A stretch of DNA of 14,037 bases. Origin: Betaproteobacteria bacterium. Lineage in GTDB: Bacteria > Pseudomonadota > Gammaproteobacteria > Burkholderiales > Thiobacillaceae. Below the pieces are notes generated by a model. The model was not told the origin of the DNA. It ran no database searches and saw nothing but the letters and a program-made list of their open reading frames with translations. Shown here piece by piece: positions 1 to 8,237 of this stretch. Within the stretch, counting starts at the first letter, position 1, and the number at the start of each line of letters is the position of its first letter. A program made the position numbers and the translations under genes. The stretch is from assembly GCA_016873905.1 (NCBI GenBank), contig VGVU01000023.1, positions 1 to 14,037 on the forward strand. The letters are read 5' to 3'.

Positions 1-2345
1 GCCTTCCCGGCTGCGTTCACCACCTGAAAGGCGTGCAGGGATTCCGGCGACTGCAAGAGCCGCGCATCAACCTCCATGACCACGGGATATTGGTTCTGCT
101 TCTGATACAGCGTGGCAATCTGGCGCTGGCTAAAGGCATTGCCCAGTGCCGTCTCCAGCGCCCGCATACTGACCCCCAGGCGCAAGGCCTGATCACGATC
201 GACCTCCAGGCGCGTCTGCAGGCCCTTGTCCTGCTGATCCGAGATGACATCGGCAAGTTGCGGAATCTGTTGCAAGGCACGGCGGACCTGCGGCTCCCAG
301 GTGCGTAGCAGGCTCACCTCGTCCGCTTGCAGGGTGAACTGGTATTCGGCATCGGTCTGACGCCCGCCGATGCGGACATCCTGCATGGGCACCAAGGTCA
401 GGCGCGCACCTGGCACTGAGGCAAGCTGCTTGCGCAGGCGCGCAATCACCTCGGTCACCGGGGCCGTACGCTCATCCAAGGACCTAAGCGAGATAAACAA
501 ACTCCCCGTATTGGCGCGCCCGCCTCCGGCAAAGCCGGTCACACCGCGCACATCAGGATCGGCACGCACGATGTCGATAAAGGTACGCACCTTTTGTTCC
601 ATGCCCTGAAAGGAAATACTCTGGTCAGCCCGGATCATGCCCATCACCCGACCCGTGTCCTGAATGGGGAAAAACCCCTTGGGAATCGCCTGATACAACT
701 GCCAGTTCAGCGCTATCACCAAGGCCAGGGCCAGCAGGACCAGCGGACTGTGGCGCAACGCCCAGGCCAGGCTCAGTCGATAGGCGATCCGCACGCGGCG
801 CAACGCCCCCTGCCACCATCGGCCACGAGACCCGCCCGCGGGACCCACACCCCCTTTGGGAATAGGCTGCGTTTTAAGGAGATGCGCACACATCACCGGC
901 GTGGTCAGCAGGGAGACCGCCATCGAGATCAAAATGGCCGCGCTCAGAACGACAGCAAATTCATGCAATAGACGACCAACGATGCCGCCCATCAACAGGA
1001 CCGGGATAAACACCACCACCAGCGCCAGGCTGATCGCGACCACGGTAAAGCCGACCTGGCGCAGGCCCAGCCGCGCCGCCTGCATCGGGGGGTGGCCCGC
1101 CTCGATATGCCGGCTGATCGCCTCAACGACCACGATGGCGTCATCCACCACGAAGCCCGTGGCCACGGTCAGGGCCATGAGGGAAATGTTATCCAGGCTG
1201 TAGCCGAAGAGATACATGACCCCGAAGGTGCCCAGCAGGGACACCGGCACCACCACGCTGGGAATGAGCGCAGCGCGCCAGCGGCGCAAGAAGAGGAGAA
1301 CGACCAGAATCACCAGACCGACCGATATCGCCAGACTGCGCTCTACCTCGCGCAGGGAGGCGCGGATGGTTGGCGTGCGATCCATGACCGCGACCAATTC
1401 GATGCCAGGAGCGATCATGCCGCGCAGCCGCGGCAACAGATCCCGAACCCGATCGACCGTTGCAATCAGGTTTGCGCCCTGCTGACGGTAGAGGACCAGG
1501 ATCACCGCCTGGGCCCCGTTGGCGCTTCCAAACTGACGCACATCCCGCACCGAGTCCGTCACCTCACCCAGATCACCCAGGCGAACCCCCGCCTGATTCT
1601 GGTAACGGATCACGACGGGACGCAGGTCCGCGGCGGTCCTGATGTCCGTCACGGCCCCCATCTGCCGGGCAATCTGCCAGTGCTGCTCACCCGCCTCCAG
1701 GCTGCCGAGAGGGGCCTGCTGGGCCGTATCTCGCACCGCCTGACGCACCTGCTCAAGCGCAAGGCCCGTTTGCGCCAGGCGCTCCGGGGGAAGCACGATG
1801 CGTACCGCGGGCGCCGCCGCCCCGCCAATACGCACCTCTCCGATCCCGTCGATCTGGGCGATGCGCTGCACCAGAATCGTCGAGGCGGCGTCGTAGAGCG
1901 TAGCCTGCGGCAGGTGTTTGGAGGTCAGCGCCAGGATCATGGCCGGGGCATCGGTCGGATTACGCTTGCGCCAGCTCGGCAGGCTGGGCATCCCGGCGGG
2001 CAACAGGGTGCGCGCGCCCTGAATGGCGGCCTGTACATCGCGCACCGCGCCGTCGATATCGCGGTTCAGATCGAACTGCAGGGTGATCTGGGTGCTGCCC
2101 AGAGACGAACTGGAGGTCATCTCCGTCAGACCGGCAATGCGTCCCAGTTGCCGCTCCAGCGGCGCGGCCACGGTCGCCGCCATGGTCTCCGGGCTGGCCC
2201 CCGGCAACTGGGCCTCAACCGAGAGGGTCGGAAACTCGACCTGCGGCAGCGGCGCAACGGGCAACTGGAAAAAGGCCACGACACCGGCCAGGGCCACCGC
2301 CAGGGTCAACAGGGTGACGGCAACAGGGCGTTCAAGCCAGGTCAT
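1..2345 (-). CDS. mdtC: MdtC-like RND multidrug efflux permease subunit (3' end cut by window)
   Basis: This is the second inner-membrane RND pump subunit of an MdtABC system, a proton-driven exporter spanning inner membrane and periplasm. About 781 codons are present; the family is usually about 1020-1030 residues, so roughly the last quarter, including the TM10 lysine, lies outside the window. The N-terminus runs from the first transmembrane helix into LPVAPLPQVEFPT and LPGASPETMAATVAAPLER, then AGLTEMTSSSSLGST, which resembles E. coli MdtC more than MdtB. The TM4 proton-relay pair is Asp401-Asp402 in ATGFVVDDAIVVVEAI. The cytoplasmic boundary before the second half (IPKGFFPIQDTGRVMG) is also typical. 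The start codon overlaps the upstream mdtB stop as ATGA, which fixes the start and suggests translational coupling. I read the frame as open to the window edge. The MdtC label rests on remembered family sequence and gene order. Confidence 0.9.
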   Translation of the reverse strand, partial: MTWLERPVAVTLLTLAVALAGVVAFFQLPVAPLPQVEFPTLSVEAQLPGASPETMAATVAAPLERQLGRIAGLTEMTSSSSLGSTQITLQFDLNRDIDGAVRDVQAAIQGARTLLPAGMPSLPSWRKRNPTDAPAMILALTSKHLPQATLYDAASTILVQRIAQIDGIGEVRIGGAAAPAVRIVLPPERLAQTGLALEQVRQAVRDTAQQAPLGSLEAGEQHWQIARQMGAVTDIRTAADLRPVVIRYQNQAGVRLGDLGEVTDSVRDVRQFGSANGAQAVILVLYRQQGANLIATVDRVRDLLPRLRGMIAPGIELVAVMDRTPTIRASLREVERSLAISVGLVILVVLLFLRRWRAALIPSVVVPVSLLGTFGVMYLFGYSLDNISLMALTVATGFVVDDAIVVVEAISRHIEAGHPPMQAARLGLRQVGFTVVAISLALVVVFIPVLLMGGIVGRLLHEFAVVLSAAILISMAVSLLTTPVMCAHLLKTQPIPKGGVGPAGGSRGRWWQGALRRVRIAYRLSLAWALRHSPLVLLALALVIALNWQLYQAIPKGFFPIQDTGRVMGMIRADQSISFQGMEQKVRTFIDIVRADPDVRGVTGFAGGGRANTGSLFISLRSLDERTAPVTEVIARLRKQLASVPGARLTLVPMQDVRIGGRQTDAEYQFTLQADEVSLLRTWEPQVRRALQQIPQLADVISDQQDKGLQTRLEVDRDQALRLGVSMRALETALGNAFSQRQIATLYQKQNQYPVVMEVDARLLQSPESLHAFQVVNAAGK

Positions 2346-5300
2346 GGGCTATCAGGAGCCAGGGGTTCCGCGTTGCCGTGAGCCTTACCTTGCCGCGACC
2401 GGAAGCGTTCAAAGGTGAGATAGATCACCGGCGTTGTAAACAGGGTCAGCAACTGGCTTACGAGCAGACCGCCCACCACGGCAATGCCCAGCGGCTGGCG
2501 CAATTCCGCCCCCATGCCCTGCCCCAACATCAGTGGCAAGGCCCCGAGCAAGGCCGCCAGCGTGGTCATCAGGATGGGCCGGAAGCGCAACAGGCAGGCC
2601 TTTTCGATCGCCGCTCGCGGCGCCAGGCCCTCGCGTTGCGCCGTCAGCGCGTAATCAATCATCAGAATGGCATTCTTCTTGACGATGCCAATCAACAGCA
2701 GGATGCCCAGCAGCCCGATCAGGTCCAGACCCCGCCCGCTCAGCCACAGCGCCAGCAAGGCCCCGACCCCCGCCGAGGGCAGCGTCGAAAGGATCGTGAC
2801 CGGGTGGATCGCGCTCTCGTAGAGCACGCCCAAGACGATGTACATCACCACAATCGCGGCCACGATCAGCCACACGGTGTAACCGAGCGATTTCTGGAAG
2901 GCCAGCGCAGCACCCTCGAAGCGCGTCTCGACCTGCTCCAGCCGCCCGCTCTCAGCCTCCAGCTCGGCCTCGGCGCTGCGGATGGCCTCGACGGCCTCAC
3001 CCAGTGAGGCCCCGGGGGCCAGATTGAAAGACACCGTCGCGGCCGGGAACTGGCCGACATGACGAACCGCCAGCGCGGTCGGCCGCTCGCTGAGTCGGGC
3101 CACGCTGGCGAGGGGCACGGGACGACCGCTGGCCGTCACCACCGAGATCGCCAGCAGGGCATCGGGACCGGGCACGGGCCCCCTCCCCGCCTCCAGAATG
3201 ACGCGATACTGATTGGCCTGGGTAAAGACCGTGGAGATCTGCCGCTGCCCGAAGGCATCGTAGAGCGCCTGGTCGATATCCGCCATGCGGATGCCCAGTC
3301 GGGCCGCCGCCTCACGATCAATCTCCAGTCGCGCCTCCAGCCCATCCTCCTGCAGGTCACCAGCGACATCACGCAGGACCTTCATGCTCTGCAGTCGCTC
3401 AACCAGTTGCGGGGTCCACTGACTCAGGGCATTGCGATCCGGCGAGATAATCAGGAATCGGTACTGGGTACGCGCCACCTGATCCTCCACCGTCAGGTCC
3501 TGAACCGGCTGCAGATAGAGGCGGATGCCGGCCACCTGTTCCGCAGCCGCAGAAAGGCGCGCCATGACCACCGGGGCCGGGTCACGCTCGGCAAGGGGTT
3601 TGAGGGTGATAGACAAGCGCCCGTTGTTCAGGGTCGCATTACTCCCATCAACCCCGATATGCGAAGCGACCGCAGCGACGGCCGGATCGCGCAACACGGT
3701 CTGCACGAGGGCCTGCTGGCGCACACTCATGGCCGTGAAAGAGACCGTGCCGGGGGCTTGGGTCACGCCCTGTAATAGGCCGCTGTCCTGCACCGGAAAG
3801 AATCCTTTCGGGATGAAGACATAAAGGACAACGGTCAGGATCAGGGTTAAGGCAAAGGCCGCCAGGGCCAGCGGTTGGCGCGCCAAGACCCATTGCAGGG
3901 CCTGCTCGTAACGGGACACCAGAGCCGTCAGCCAACGCGGTGGCACGACCTCCGTGCGCAACAGGCGCGCCGACAACATGGGGGTCAGGGTCAAAGACAC
4001 GAAGGCAGAAATCAGAATGGCCACCGCGAGGGTGATGGCAAACTCGTGGAACAAGCGCCCCACGATATCGCCCATGAACAGCAGCGGAATCAGCACCGCA
4101 ATCAGCGAGAAAGTCAGCGACACGATGGTAAAGCCGATCTGCCGCGCGCCCTGAATGGCCGCGTCCAGAGCCCGCTCCCCGGCCTCGATCCGGCGCGCGA
4201 TGACCTCGATCATGACGATGGCGTCATCGACCACAAAGCCGGTGGCAATGGTCAGCGCCATCAGGGTCAGATTGTTGAGAGAAAACCCTGCCAGATACAT
4301 CACCCCGAAGGTCCCGACCAGGGACAAGGGCACGGCGAGGCTGGGAATAAGGGTCGCCGGCAGACTGCGCAGAAAGAGAAAGATCACCATCACCACCAGG
4401 GCGACCGCCAGGAGCAGCTCAAACTGCACGGCCGCCACCGAGGCGCGCACCGTCACCGTACGATCAGCGAGCAAGGCCACATTGAGATTTCCCGGCAGGC
4501 TGGTCTGCAACTGCGGCAATAGCGTCTTGACCCGATCGGCCACCTCGACCACATTCGCGCCGGGCTGGCGCTGCACCTGCAGGATCACGGCCGCCTGCGT
4601 ACCGGACCAGGCCGCCAATCGGGTGTTCTCGGCATCGTGTACGACCTCCGCGACGGCCCCCAGTCGCAGCGGACTGCCATTACGCCAGGCCAGGATCAGA
4701 TTCCGGTAGGCCTCTGCCGACTGCAACTGGTCGTTGACATCCAGCGTGGTGGCCCGTTGCTGCCCGTCAAAGCTCCCTTTGGGCAGATGGACATTGGCAT
4801 TGGCGATCGCCGTGCGTACCTCGGCAAAGGTCAGCCCTGCGGAGGCCAGGGCCTGCGGATTGACCTGTACCCGCACCGCCGGTCGCCGCCCGCCCGCGAT
4901 GCTGACCCGCCCCACCCCAGGCACCTGCGCCAGTTTCTGTGCCAGGCGGGTCTCGACCAGATCGTGAATGGCCGGGATGGTTTGGGTGTCCGAGGTCACC
5001 GCCAGGGTCAGGATCGGCGCATCGGCCGGGTTGACCTTGCTGTACAGCGGCGGCATGGGCAGATCGTCTGGCAGAAGCTGGGTCGCCGCATTGATGGCGG
5101 CCTGCACCTGTTGCTCGGCCACATCGAGCGGCAGGTCGAGATTAAAGCGCAGGGTGATCAACGAGGCGCCGCCCGAACTGGTCGAGGACATCTGCTGCAG
5201 GCCGGGCAGTTGGCCAAACTGGCGCTCCAGAGGGGCCGTCACCCCAGCCGTCATCCAGTCCGGACTGGCCCCGGGGTAGAGCGTGGTGACCTCAATCGTC

Positions 5301-5428
5301 GGGTAATCGACCTCCGGCAGTGCCGACAAGGGCAGCATCCGATAGGCCATCAGCCCACTGAGCAGAATCGCGACCATAATCAGGCTGGTCGCAATCGGAC
5401 GCAGGATGAACAGACGCGAGAAGGTCAT
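2342..5428 (-). CDS. mdtB: MdtB-like RND multidrug efflux permease subunit
   Basis: Complete 1028-residue RND permease, the normal family length. It should form a heterotrimeric inner-membrane pump with MdtC and act with the adaptor MdtA and an outer-membrane channel of the TolC type. Visible signatures are the N-terminal SALPEVDYPTIEV and LYPGASPDWMT, the porter-domain QRQPGANVVEVADRV, and the TM4 proton-relay Asp401-Asp402 in ATGFVVDDAIVMIE. The segment IGFTIVSLTFSLIAVLIPLL follows, and the TM10 lysine is about residue 918 in GIVKKNAILMIDYAL. These are the residues known to carry proton coupling in RND pumps. The sequence closely follows E. coli MdtB across the N-terminal half. The start ATG overlaps the mdtA stop (ATGA) and the stop overlaps the mdtC start (ATGA). 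The C-tail ends with GKAHGN and a short Pro-rich stretch. The substrate range cannot be told from sequence. Confidence 0.95.
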   Translation of the reverse strand: MTFSRLFILRPIATSLIMVAILLSGLMAYRMLPLSALPEVDYPTIEVTTLYPGASPDWMTAGVTAPLERQFGQLPGLQQMSSTSSGGASLITLRFNLDLPLDVAEQQVQAAINAATQLLPDDLPMPPLYSKVNPADAPILTLAVTSDTQTIPAIHDLVETRLAQKLAQVPGVGRVSIAGGRRPAVRVQVNPQALASAGLTFAEVRTAIANANVHLPKGSFDGQQRATTLDVNDQLQSAEAYRNLILAWRNGSPLRLGAVAEVVHDAENTRLAAWSGTQAAVILQVQRQPGANVVEVADRVKTLLPQLQTSLPGNLNVALLADRTVTVRASVAAVQFELLLAVALVVMVIFLFLRSLPATLIPSLAVPLSLVGTFGVMYLAGFSLNNLTLMALTIATGFVVDDAIVMIEVIARRIEAGERALDAAIQGARQIGFTIVSLTFSLIAVLIPLLFMGDIVGRLFHEFAITLAVAILISAFVSLTLTPMLSARLLRTEVVPPRWLTALVSRYEQALQWVLARQPLALAAFALTLILTVVLYVFIPKGFFPVQDSGLLQGVTQAPGTVSFTAMSVRQQALVQTVLRDPAVAAVASHIGVDGSNATLNNGRLSITLKPLAERDPAPVVMARLSAAAEQVAGIRLYLQPVQDLTVEDQVARTQYRFLIISPDRNALSQWTPQLVERLQSMKVLRDVAGDLQEDGLEARLEIDREAAARLGIRMADIDQALYDAFGQRQISTVFTQANQYRVILEAGRGPVPGPDALLAISVVTASGRPVPLASVARLSERPTALAVRHVGQFPAATVSFNLAPGASLGEAVEAIRSAEAELEAESGRLEQVETRFEGAALAFQKSLGYTVWLIVAAIVVMYIVLGVLYESAIHPVTILSTLPSAGVGALLALWLSGRGLDLIGLLGILLLIGIVKKNAILMIDYALTAQREGLAPRAAIEKACLLRFRPILMTTLAALLGALPLMLGQGMGAELRQPLGIAVVGGLLVSQLLTLFTTPVIYLTFERFRSRQGKAHGNAEPLAPDSP

Positions 5429-6696
5429 TTCACCGCCTGCTTCCCTTCACCCTTATTCTTGTCTCCCCGGTTGCCATGGGCCTTTCCCTCCGCGCCCGTC
5501 GCCGGCGTCACGATGCGGGCGTTTGCCCCGTCCCGGAGGCGGTCGGCCCCATCAATCACCAGGCGATCACCCACCTTGATCGCATCGCTCCCGGCAATGG
5601 CGGTCCAGCCCGCCTCGCTCGCATCCGGTGTCACCGGCACGACAGCGACACGCCCGTCTGCCGCGACGCGATAAACAAAGGCCCCGCGCGCGCCACGCTG
5701 AATGGCATTGGCCGGCACCTGCAAGACCTGCGGCCGCACCTCCAGCAGCAGGCGCACATTGACGAACTGATTGGCGTACAGGCGCTCATCGCGATTGTCG
5801 AACCCCGCCTTCAGGCGAATCGTGCCCGTCGCAACATCAATCTGATTGTCGAGGCTCAGGAGCCGGCCAACGGCCAGGCGTTCGCGCTGCCCCGCATCCC
5901 AGGCCTCCACCCGCAGCGGTTGCCGAGCCTGACGGGCACGCAGGGCAGAAAGGTGCCGTTCCGGGATGGCAAAGAGGACATTGGCGGGCCGGGTCTGGGT
6001 AATCACGGCGAGGCCCAGTGCATCATTCGCCCGCACCAGATTGCCGACATCCATCTGACGCAGACCGATCTGTCCATCCATGGGTGCCAGAATGTGGGTG
6101 TAAGACAGTTGCAGACGCGCGTTTTCGACCTGCGCCCGATCGCTCAGCAGCGCGCCCTGATACTGGCGCACCAAGGCCTCCTGGGTATCGAGTTGTTGCC
6201 GGGAAGTGGCATCCTTGGCCCACAGCTCCTTGTAACGCGCCAGATCGCGTTGGGCGTTGTCCAGCAAGGCCTGATCGCGAGCCAATTGGCCTTGAGCCTG
6301 ATCAAGCTGGATCTTGAACGGCTGCGCATCCAGTTCGGCCAGAAGATCCCCCTTCTTTACCCGCTGCCCTTCGCGGAAGCTGACTTTCTGTAGCACCCCA
6401 TCAACGCGCGCCCGCACCGTAACCACCCGGTCGGGGATCACGGTTCCAATCGCCTCCAGCCAGACCGAGAGGTCGGCCTGTTGCGCGGGCAGCACCTGTA
6501 CGGGCTGAGGGCGATTTCCGGATTTGCCAGCCGAATCGCGCGAGGCGCTATGTGAGGCATTATCCCCGGCGGAGGTCGCCTTGCTATCGATCCAGGCCGA
6601 CAGACCCCCTGCCGCCGCCAGCAGTACGATAACCACCAAGGCGATAAGCCACCTGCGACGGGGCTTCCGGGGTGATTTCAAGGATTGATTTGGCAT
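5425..6696 (-). CDS. mdtA: MdtA-like periplasmic adaptor (membrane fusion protein)
   Basis: Adaptor subunit that links the MdtBC pump to an outer-membrane channel. From the chosen start it is 423 residues. A basic N-terminus (SPRKPRRR) is followed by one hydrophobic segment at about 16-33, which anchors or exports it. Next come a barrel-sandwich half (TVRARVDGVLQKVSFREGQRVKKGDLLAELD), a helical hairpin rich in Gln and Ala (LDQAQGQLARDQALLDNAQRDLARYKEL), the second lipoyl half (APMDGQIGLRQMDVGNLV), and beta-barrel sequence (LSLDNQIDVATGTIRLKAGF). These match E. coli MdtA in order. The tail is Lys-rich (KNKGEGKQAVK). The start is uncertain: in-frame alternatives are an ATG at 6708 and a TTG at 6732, none with a convincing Shine-Dalgarno. 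I chose 6696 because it gives the most typical short basic n-region. The stop overlaps the mdtB start (ATGA). Confidence 0.92.
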   Translation of the reverse strand: MPNQSLKSPRKPRRRWLIALVVIVLLAAAGGLSAWIDSKATSAGDNASHSASRDSAGKSGNRPQPVQVLPAQQADLSVWLEAIGTVIPDRVVTVRARVDGVLQKVSFREGQRVKKGDLLAELDAQPFKIQLDQAQGQLARDQALLDNAQRDLARYKELWAKDATSRQQLDTQEALVRQYQGALLSDRAQVENARLQLSYTHILAPMDGQIGLRQMDVGNLVRANDALGLAVITQTRPANVLFAIPERHLSALRARQARQPLRVEAWDAGQRERLAVGRLLSLDNQIDVATGTIRLKAGFDNRDERLYANQFVNVRLLLEVRPQVLQVPANAIQRGARGAFVYRVAADGRVAVVPVTPDASEAGWTAIAGSDAIKVGDRLVIDGADRLRDGANARIVTPATGAEGKAHGNRGDKNKGEGKQAVK

Positions 6697-6747
6697 TGTC
6701 ACAACCATGTAAGAAACAGCACGGCGCAACAATAACAGGAATCGCCT

Positions 6748-6786
6748 CGGGGGTCGCCAACCGCCCGGGCGGTGAGCGACGCCCCG
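6748..6786 (-). terminator. Strong GC-rich hairpin between amt and mdtA; possible terminator without U-tract
   Basis: The amt to mdtA spacer contains a perfect 14-base palindrome, ACCGCCCGGGCGGT at 6760-6773. It is flanked by outer arms (6748-6757 and 6776-6786) that also pair: CGGGGcGTCGC with GCGACCCCCG on the minus strand, with one bulged base. As RNA this would be a very stable stem. No run of U follows it in the minus-strand direction; a T6 run lies before it, next to the amt stop. It may be a weak or factor-aided terminator, an mRNA-stabilising 3' end for amt, or a processing site. The hairpin is seen directly; its function is inferred. Confidence 0.4.
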
Positions 6787-6795
6787 ATAAAAAAT

Positions 6796-7998
6796 TTACC
6801 AGTTGGTCTCGCGTTCGGGCATCGAGGAGATCTTGTGAATGGAGAGATCGGCCCCCTCGAATTCCTGTTCCGGATCAAGGCGGATCCCGAACGATGCCTT
6901 GAGCGCGCCGTAAACCAGAGCGCCCCCCGCCAGGGCTATCGCGACACCCAATACGGTACCGAACAGTTGCGCCGCGAAGGTCACACCGCCCACGCCGCCC
7001 AGGGCCTGCAGACCAAAGATACCCGCGGCAATGCCGCCCCATGCACCACAGAGGCCATGCAGCGGCCAGACACCCAGCACATCGTCGATCTTCCAGCGGT
7101 TCTGGGTGATCGTGAACATCCACACAAACAAGGCCCCCGCAATGGCGCCGGTCGCCAACGCACCCACCGGATGCATGAGATCAGAACCCGCACACACCGC
7201 CACCAAACCGGCCAGCGGGCCGTTATGGATAAAGCCGGGGTCATTCTTGCCAACCAGCAAGGCGGCCAGAGTACCGCCCACCATCGCCATCAGCGAGTTG
7301 ACCGCCACCAGACCGGAGACCGCATCCACCGCCTGCGCCGACATGACATTGAAACCAAACCAACCCACGGTCAGGATCCATGCGCCCAAGGCCAGGAATG
7401 GAATGCTGGACGGAGGATGCGCCGCCATCCGGCCATCCTTGTGATAGCGACCACGCCGCGCACCGAGCAAAAGAACCGCCGGCAAGGCAATCCAGCCGCC
7501 CACGGCGTGGACCACCACGGAGCCGGCAAAGTCGTGGAACTTGGCGCCCAGATTTACCTCCAGCCAGGATTGAACGCCCAAGTTGCCGTTCCAGACGATG
7601 CCCTCAAAGAAGGGATAGATGAAACCGACCAGCAGGAAGGTCGCCGCCAGTTGGGGATGAAACTTGGCCCGTTCGGCAATCCCGCCCGAGACAATGGCGG
7701 GGATCGCGGCAGCAAAGGTCAGCAAGAAGAAAAACTTGACCAGGGCAAAGCCGTTTTTCTCCGCCAGGATCTGAGCGCTGGAGAAAAAGTCGATCCCGTA
7801 GGCCAGGCTGTAGCCGATAAAGAAATAGGCGATGGTCGAGACAGAAAAGTCCGTCATGATCTTGACCAGCGCGTTGACCTGATTCTTTCGCCGCACCGTG
7901 CCCAGCTCCAGAAAGGCAAAACCCGCATGCATCGCGAGGACCATAATGGCCCCCAGAAGGACAAAAAGAACATCTGAACCGGACTTGAGTGCTTCCAT
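6796..7998 (-). CDS. amt: Ammonium transporter (Amt family)
   Basis: Inner-membrane ammonium channel of the Amt/MEP/Rh family, 400 residues with about eleven hydrophobic segments. Pore residues known from E. coli AmtB can be placed: Asp156 in HDFAGSVVVHAVGG, the twin histidines His164 and His314 (WPLHGLCGAW), and the outer recruitment-site Trp in FFEGIVWN. NGPLAGLVAVCAGSDLMHPVGA is the family signature region. The N-terminus (MEALKSGSDVLFVLLGAIMVLAMHAGFAFLELG) lacks the cleavable signal of enteric AmtB. The cytoplasmic tail (EGADLSIHKISSMPERETNW) diverges from it. The ATG at 7998 is preceded by AGGA about nine bases upstream. The frame stays open further upstream, but there it is Cys- and Arg-rich and unlike the family. 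No glnK/PII gene is adjacent. A sigma-54 promoter lies 40 bases upstream, so nitrogen control is likely. Confidence 0.95.
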   Translation of the reverse strand: MEALKSGSDVLFVLLGAIMVLAMHAGFAFLELGTVRRKNQVNALVKIMTDFSVSTIAYFFIGYSLAYGIDFFSSAQILAEKNGFALVKFFFLLTFAAAIPAIVSGGIAERAKFHPQLAATFLLVGFIYPFFEGIVWNGNLGVQSWLEVNLGAKFHDFAGSVVVHAVGGWIALPAVLLLGARRGRYHKDGRMAAHPPSSIPFLALGAWILTVGWFGFNVMSAQAVDAVSGLVAVNSLMAMVGGTLAALLVGKNDPGFIHNGPLAGLVAVCAGSDLMHPVGALATGAIAGALFVWMFTITQNRWKIDDVLGVWPLHGLCGAWGGIAAGIFGLQALGGVGGVTFAAQLFGTVLGVAIALAGGALVYGALKASFGIRLDPEQEFEGADLSIHKISSMPERETNW

Positions 7999-8037
7999 GA
8001 GGGAGATTCCTGAGGGCCAAAATAGATGCCAAACCAA

Positions 8038-8053
8038 AGCAATAAGGATGCCA
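8038..8053 (-). promoter_or_regulatory. Sigma-54 (RpoN) promoter of amt
   Basis: On the minus strand the sequence is TGGCATCCTTATTGCT. Against the sigma-54 consensus TGGCACG-N4-TTGCW it keeps TGGCA, TTGC and the final W. The invariant GG (-24) and GC (-12) are separated by exactly ten bases. Taking the C of the GC pair as -12, transcription should begin near 8027, giving a leader of about 28 bases before the amt ATG at 7998. Sequence, strand, spacing and distance to the gene all agree. Confidence 0.85.
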
Positions 8054-8070
8054 AATGAAAATACCCCACC

Positions 8071-8085
8071 CGATGCACCACGGTG
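8071..8085 (+). repeat. Left arm of a 15-bp perfect inverted repeat in the amt control region
   Basis: CGATGCACCACGGTG here is the exact reverse complement of 8265-8279. The arm contains TGCACC, an NtrC-type half-site. A further GGTGCG half-site follows at 8089-8094, spaced nine bases instead of the usual five. It sits just upstream of the sigma-54 promoter, centred near -50 to -60 from the predicted start. Its role is unknown. Confidence 0.6.
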
Positions 8086-8135
8086 AGCGGTGCGCCGGAT
8101 GGGGCAGGATCGCCTCAACACCAGGGCCACTGTCC

Positions 8136-8148
8136 TAGTGCCTTGATA
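8136..8148 (-). promoter_or_regulatory. Candidate IHF-binding site
   Basis: The minus strand reads TATCAAGGCACTA, matching the IHF consensus WATCAANNNNTTR at all but one fixed position. It overlaps an AT-rich perfect palindrome, TTGATATATCAA, at 8143-8154. It lies about midway between the sigma-54 promoter and the NtrC-like site, where IHF commonly bends DNA in sigma-54 systems. A 13-base degenerate match alone is weak evidence, so the placement carries much of the case. Confidence 0.4.
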
Positions 8149-8237
8149 TATCAATGAGAAGCGCTTGGTTTCTGGTGCAGGCGTGGTGACGCAGCGCGCA
8201 GCCCAGGCGGTGCAACACGACAAGCCTGTCCTGTCTT

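Noticed and set aside
1092..2381. Long plus-strand open frame (429 codons) opposite mdtC
   Set aside because: It is antisense to a gene with clear RND homology, and its translation is rich in Arg, His and Gln with no family resemblance. This is a GC-rich shadow frame.
8129..8146. Second sigma-54-like element (AGGCACTAGGACAGT) on the minus strand
   Set aside because: The -12 position is GT instead of the near-invariant GC. The element at 8038-8053 is a far better match and closer to amt.
8143..8154. Perfect palindrome TTGATATATCAA as a separate repressor operator
   Set aside because: No known consensus that I can assign. It overlaps the IHF-like site, and a 12-base AT-rich palindrome can arise by chance, so I report it only within that feature.
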